Part shown: positions 7,417 to 8,970 of the stretch, one piece after another | Numbering within the stretch: the stretch's first letter is position 1 | Layout of the letters: every line of letters begins with the position of its first letter | NCBI GenBank assembly: GCA_947062645.1 | Contig: CAMSQT010000039.1 | Coordinates: 1 to 8,970 of the forward strand | DNA from: an uncultured Clostridium sp. | Lineage (GTDB): Bacteria; Bacillota; Clostridia; TANB77; CAG-508 | Length of the DNA stretch: 8,970 bases | Direction: 5' to 3' | The notes under the pieces: generated by a model | Seen by the model: the letters and a program-made list of their open reading frames with translations, nothing else | Told to the model about the DNA's origin: nothing | The model's database searches: none | Made by a program: the position numbers and the translations under genes

Positions 7417-7749
7417 ATGGAAAATAATTTGGAAAAACAAGAGGAATTGCTTAGAATAAAGAAATTGACGGAACCCATATTTAAAGAATACGGTGTTGAA
7501 AAAGCGTATGTTTTTGGTTCTTATGCTAGAGGAGATTATAATGAAAATAGTGATATTGATATTATTATAGTAGCTAAAAATATAAAAAGTTTGTTAATCA
7601 TAGGTGCCATTTTAGAAGCTTTAAAACAAGTATTACAAAAAGAAGTTGATTTAATAGAAGAAGAATGTTTTGAAGAAGAAAATATGGAAGAATGGGAACA
7701 AGAATTTTTTGATAATATCAAAAAAGAAAGAGTGGAAATATATGGATAA
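7417..7749 (+). CDS. mntA: MNT-domain nucleotidyltransferase antitoxin (MntA-like)
   Basis: The product is 110 residues. ATG at 7417 has AGGAG (7404-7408) 8 nt upstream. Residues 34-48 contain GSYARGDYNENSDID, an exact GS-x10-D-x-D minimal-nucleotidyltransferase motif (G34, S35, D46, D48); a third acidic residue is likely D78 in EVDLIEEE. Known family members (Shewanella MntA, type VII systems) transfer AMP from ATP to a tyrosine of the partner HEPN toxin and so switch it off. The C-terminal third is very Glu-rich, fitting a surface that contacts a basic toxin. It overlaps the downstream HEPN gene by 8 nt, so translational coupling is likely. The motif is intact, so I expect activity. The function is assigned from motif and gene pairing, not from experiment on this protein. 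Confidence 0.93.
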   Translation: MENNLEKQEELLRIKKLTEPIFKEYGVEKAYVFGSYARGDYNENSDIDIIIVAKNIKSLLIIGAILEALKQVLQKEVDLIEEECFEEENMEEWEQEFFDNIKKERVEIYG

Positions 7750-8080
7750 TAGAGATATCACAATATTAAAGCATATGTTAAAATATTGTAATGAAATTGA
7801 AAAAACGATACATCGTTTTGGAAATAATATAGAAGATTTTAAAAATGATAATGACTATAAAGATTCGCTTTCTATGAAAATATTTCAAATTGGAGAGTTA
7901 GCAAATCATTTGACAGAAGAATATTTAGAAAAAACTAAAAATCAAATAAACTGGAATGCCATAAGAGGTATGAGAAATCGATTTGCACATGGTTATGGAA
8001 AAATGGATTCAACTAAGATTTTCTATACAGCATTAGAAGATATACCTATAATCAAAAAGTTTATTGAAGAACAAATATAG
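7742..8080 (+). CDS. hepT: HEPN-domain RNase toxin (HepT-like)
   Basis: ATG at 7742 gives 112 residues and overlaps the antitoxin stop by 8 nt (ATGGATAA). A longer frame from 7670 exists, but it would overlap the antitoxin gene by 80 nt and lengthen the protein beyond the HepT norm, so I reject that start. Residues 78-85 read RNRFAHGY: the HEPN catalytic R-x4-H (R78, H83) with Asn after Arg, plus the tyrosine of R-x4-H-x-Y (Y85), which is the AMP acceptor in characterised HepT proteins. The rest is all-helical (ILKHMLKYCNEIEKTIHRFG; FQIGELANHLTEEYLEKT), as expected for a HEPN bundle. Family knowledge says HepT is a ribonuclease acting on mRNA or tRNA and inhibiting growth unless AMPylated by MntA. 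Catalytic and modification residues are both intact, so an active, controllable toxin is likely. It is the last gene before rpoC. Confidence 0.93.
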   Translation: MDNRDITILKHMLKYCNEIEKTIHRFGNNIEDFKNDNDYKDSLSMKIFQIGELANHLTEEYLEKTKNQINWNAIRGMRNRFAHGYGKMDSTKIFYTALEDIPIIKKFIEEQI

Positions 8081-8098
8081 TATATAAAAATTAATTGA

Positions 8099-8239
8099 AT
8101 AAATTTCAAAAAGACAAAAAGCGACCCCAAGGAATTGTTCGAGCAGTGGAAAGACTTTGAAGTCTGTTTTGGATACTATACAATCAAGCAAAAAAAGATT
8201 GTAAACCTAAAAAACCGTTGGAGATGTGTCCCTAACTAG
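8099..8239 (+). pseudogene. Possible gene remnant, 46 codons without a good start
   Basis: Between HEPN and rpoC there is an open frame bounded by TGA (8096-8098) and TAG (8237-8239). It encodes a protein-like sequence including DPKELFEQWKDFEVCFGYY and ends in NRWRCVPN. It has no ATG, and the only candidate start (TTG at 8135) has a poorly spaced Shine-Dalgarno. The last codons run into the dispersed repeat. The residue mix resembles a real protein end more than random AT-rich DNA, so it may be a decayed fragment. I cannot name a parent family, and chance is possible. Confidence 0.3.
8152..8203 (+). other. Two small hairpins in the HEPN-rpoC spacer
   Basis: AGACT (8152-8156) pairs with AGTCT (8161-8165) around TTGA, and TACAATC (8179-8185) pairs with GATTGTA (8197-8203) around an 11-nt A-rich loop. 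Neither is followed by a T-run, so I do not call a terminator. They may be RNA processing or stability elements, or chance. Confidence 0.3.
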
Positions 8240-8274
8240 ACAGGAATGTTCAGTTAAGAAACGTCCCCAATAGG
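8220..8274 (+). repeat. Dispersed repeat, copy B, with a hairpin just upstream of rpoC
   Basis: This block shares ordered pieces with the reverse complement of 2798-2850 (see copy A). Its core forms a strong hairpin: CTAACTAGACA (8232-8242) pairs with TGTTCAGTTAAG (8247-8258) around a GGAA (GNRA-type) tetraloop, with one bulge and one mismatch. GTCCC flanks both sides (8228-8232 and 8263-8267). It ends a few bases before the rpoC ribosome binding site. Confidence 0.55.
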
Positions 8275-8278
8275 ACAT

Positions 8279-8284
8279 GGGAGG
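8279..8284 (+). promoter_or_regulatory. rpoC ribosome binding site
   Basis: GGGAGG lies 7 nt upstream of GTG at 8292, which decides the rpoC start. The in-frame ATG at 8277 overlaps this site and has no spaced Shine-Dalgarno of its own. Confidence 0.88.
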
Positions 8285-8291
8285 AAAAAGA

Positions 8292-8928
8292 GTGGACGAA
8301 TTAGATATTTTTAATAAGCTAAAAATAGGAGTGGCATCTGACGAAAAAGTTAGAGAATGGTCAAAAGGAGAAGTAAAAAAGCCAGAAACTATCAATTACA
8401 GAACCTTGAAACCAGAAAAAGATGGACTATTTTGTGAAAAAATCTTTGGACCAACCAAAGACTGGGAATGTCACTGTGGAAAATATAAAAGAGTAAGATA
8501 CAAAGGAATTGTATGTGACCGTTGCCGGAGTAGAAGTAACAAAAGCAAAAGTTAGACGTGAAAGAATGGGGCATATTGAACTTGCTGCACCAGTAGCACA
8601 TATTTGGTACTTCAAAGGAATTCCAAGTAGAATTGCTCTAATGTTAGACATTTCACCAAGAAACCTAGAAAAAATTATTTATTTTGCTTCTTATGTGGTA
8701 ATTGACAAAGGCACAACAAACTTAGAAAAATGCCAAGTATTAAACGAAAAAGAATATCACGAAGTAGAAGAACAATATGGAAAAGGTTCTTTTAAAGCAA
8801 GAATGGGAGCAGAAGCTTTAAAAGAATTATTAGAAGAAATAGATTTAGATGTATTATCAGCTGAAATTAGAAAAGAATTAGAAACAGCAAGTGAGCAAAA
8901 AAAGGTAAAACTAATCAAAAGATTAGAG
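8292..8928 (+). CDS. rpoC: DNA-directed RNA polymerase beta' subunit, N-terminal part, with a frameshift and cut by adapter
   Basis: RpoC carries the RNA polymerase active-site aspartates, which lie beyond this window. From GTG 8292 the protein begins VDELDIFNKLKIGVASDEKV, followed by family hallmarks KPETINYRTLKPEKDGLFC and IFGPTKDWECHCGKYK. The zinc site is complete: C60, C62, C75 and C78 (C-x-C ... C-x2-C). Right after C78 the frame shifts: TGCCGGAGTA has one C more than needed, and removing one C of 8525-8526 restores GVEVTKAKVRRERMGHIE and on to KLIKRLE without further breaks. Uncorrected, translation would stop at 8555 after 87 codons. Corrected, about 212 of a usual ~1200 residues are present. 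The natural sequence ends at about 8926-8928, where an adapter begins. rpoC is essential, so the frameshift is more likely a sequence error than a real mutation. Confidence 0.96.
8527..8527 (+). other. Frameshift point in rpoC
   Basis: Frame 0 (from 8292) codes correctly through Cys at 8523-8525. The correct frame resumes at 8527 (GGA, Gly), so one C of 8525-8526 is surplus. No slippery heptamer or internal Shine-Dalgarno suggests programmed shifting. Confidence 0.9.
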
Positions 8929-8970
8929 ATCGGAAGAGCGTCGTGTAGGGAAAGAGTGTTGGATCGAGTG
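8927..8970. other. Illumina TruSeq-type adapter plus probable i5 index (artefact)
   Basis: Bases 8927-8959 match the 33-nt reverse complement of the Illumina P5-side read-primer adapter, beginning AGATCGGAAGAGCG and ending AAAGAGTGT. The next 8 bases (8960-8967) sit where an i5 index would be, and 8968-8970 (GTG) match the start of the following constant part. The first two bases (AG) also fit the rpoC codon GAG, so the junction is ambiguous by 2 nt. This is library DNA, not genome. Confidence 0.97.

Noticed and set aside
7670..7741. Longer N-terminus for the HEPN protein from ATG 7670
   Set aside because: It would overlap mntA by 80 nt, and the extra 24 residues are Lys/Trp-rich out-of-frame mntA sequence; ATG 7742 gives a normal HepT length.
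6951..8123. Target-site duplication AAAAGCG (6951-6957 and 8117-8123) around the inserted genes
   Set aside because: Seven A-rich bases are easily matched by chance, and the left copy is part of the palindrome.
8158..8184. Promoter for rpoC (TTGAAG and TATACA)
   Set aside because: The spacing is about 14 nt, too short for a sigma-A promoter, and matches are imperfect.

Overview
The window reads as AT-rich chromosomal DNA from a Gram-positive (Bacillota-type) bacterium, probably an uncultured gut clostridial or related lineage. The reasons are a Firmicutes-like RpoB and RpoC, an LPXTG (LPKTG) sortase signal on a BspA-type leucine-rich-repeat surface protein, strong AGGAGG-like ribosome binding sites and a standard genetic code (TGG for Trp, no internal TGA). 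I cannot fix the genus from sequence alone.

Layout. (1) Bases 2-1633 (+) hold the 3' part of a large cell-wall-anchored surface protein: near-identical 69-nt LRR repeats, diverged LRRs, an Ig-like (Big_3-type) domain, an Asn/Asp-rich spacer and LPKTG plus membrane anchor. It ends in a strong bidirectional terminator (1639-1671) shared with a convergent 347-aa gene of uncertain function on the minus strand (1688-2731). (2) A 443-nt divergent intergenic region carries a minus-strand promoter, one copy of a GC-richer dispersed repeat (2798-2850), a consensus sigma-A promoter (2944-2973) and a ~195-nt leader. (3) rpoB (3175-6942, TTG start) is complete. (4) Between rpoB and rpoC, where these genes normally lie almost back to back, there is about 1.35 kb of extra DNA: a 121-nt imperfect palindrome that begins in the rpoB stop codon, an unrecognised 100-aa gene, a two-gene MNT/HEPN (MntA-HepT, type VII) toxin-antitoxin module, a fragmentary reading frame and a second, inverted copy of the dispersed repeat. 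(5) rpoC starts at GTG 8292, has a one-base frameshift just after its zinc-binding cysteines, and runs to about 8928. There the natural sequence stops and an Illumina adapter with an apparent index follows to the window end.

How it fits together. rpoB is read from its own strong promoter and not directly downstream of rplL. I see no convincing promoter for the toxin-antitoxin genes or rpoC, so read-through from the rpoB promoter is the simplest supply for all of them. That would place an addiction module inside an essential transcription operon. The last ~45 bases are not biological, and the rpoC frameshift nearby is most likely an assembly error.
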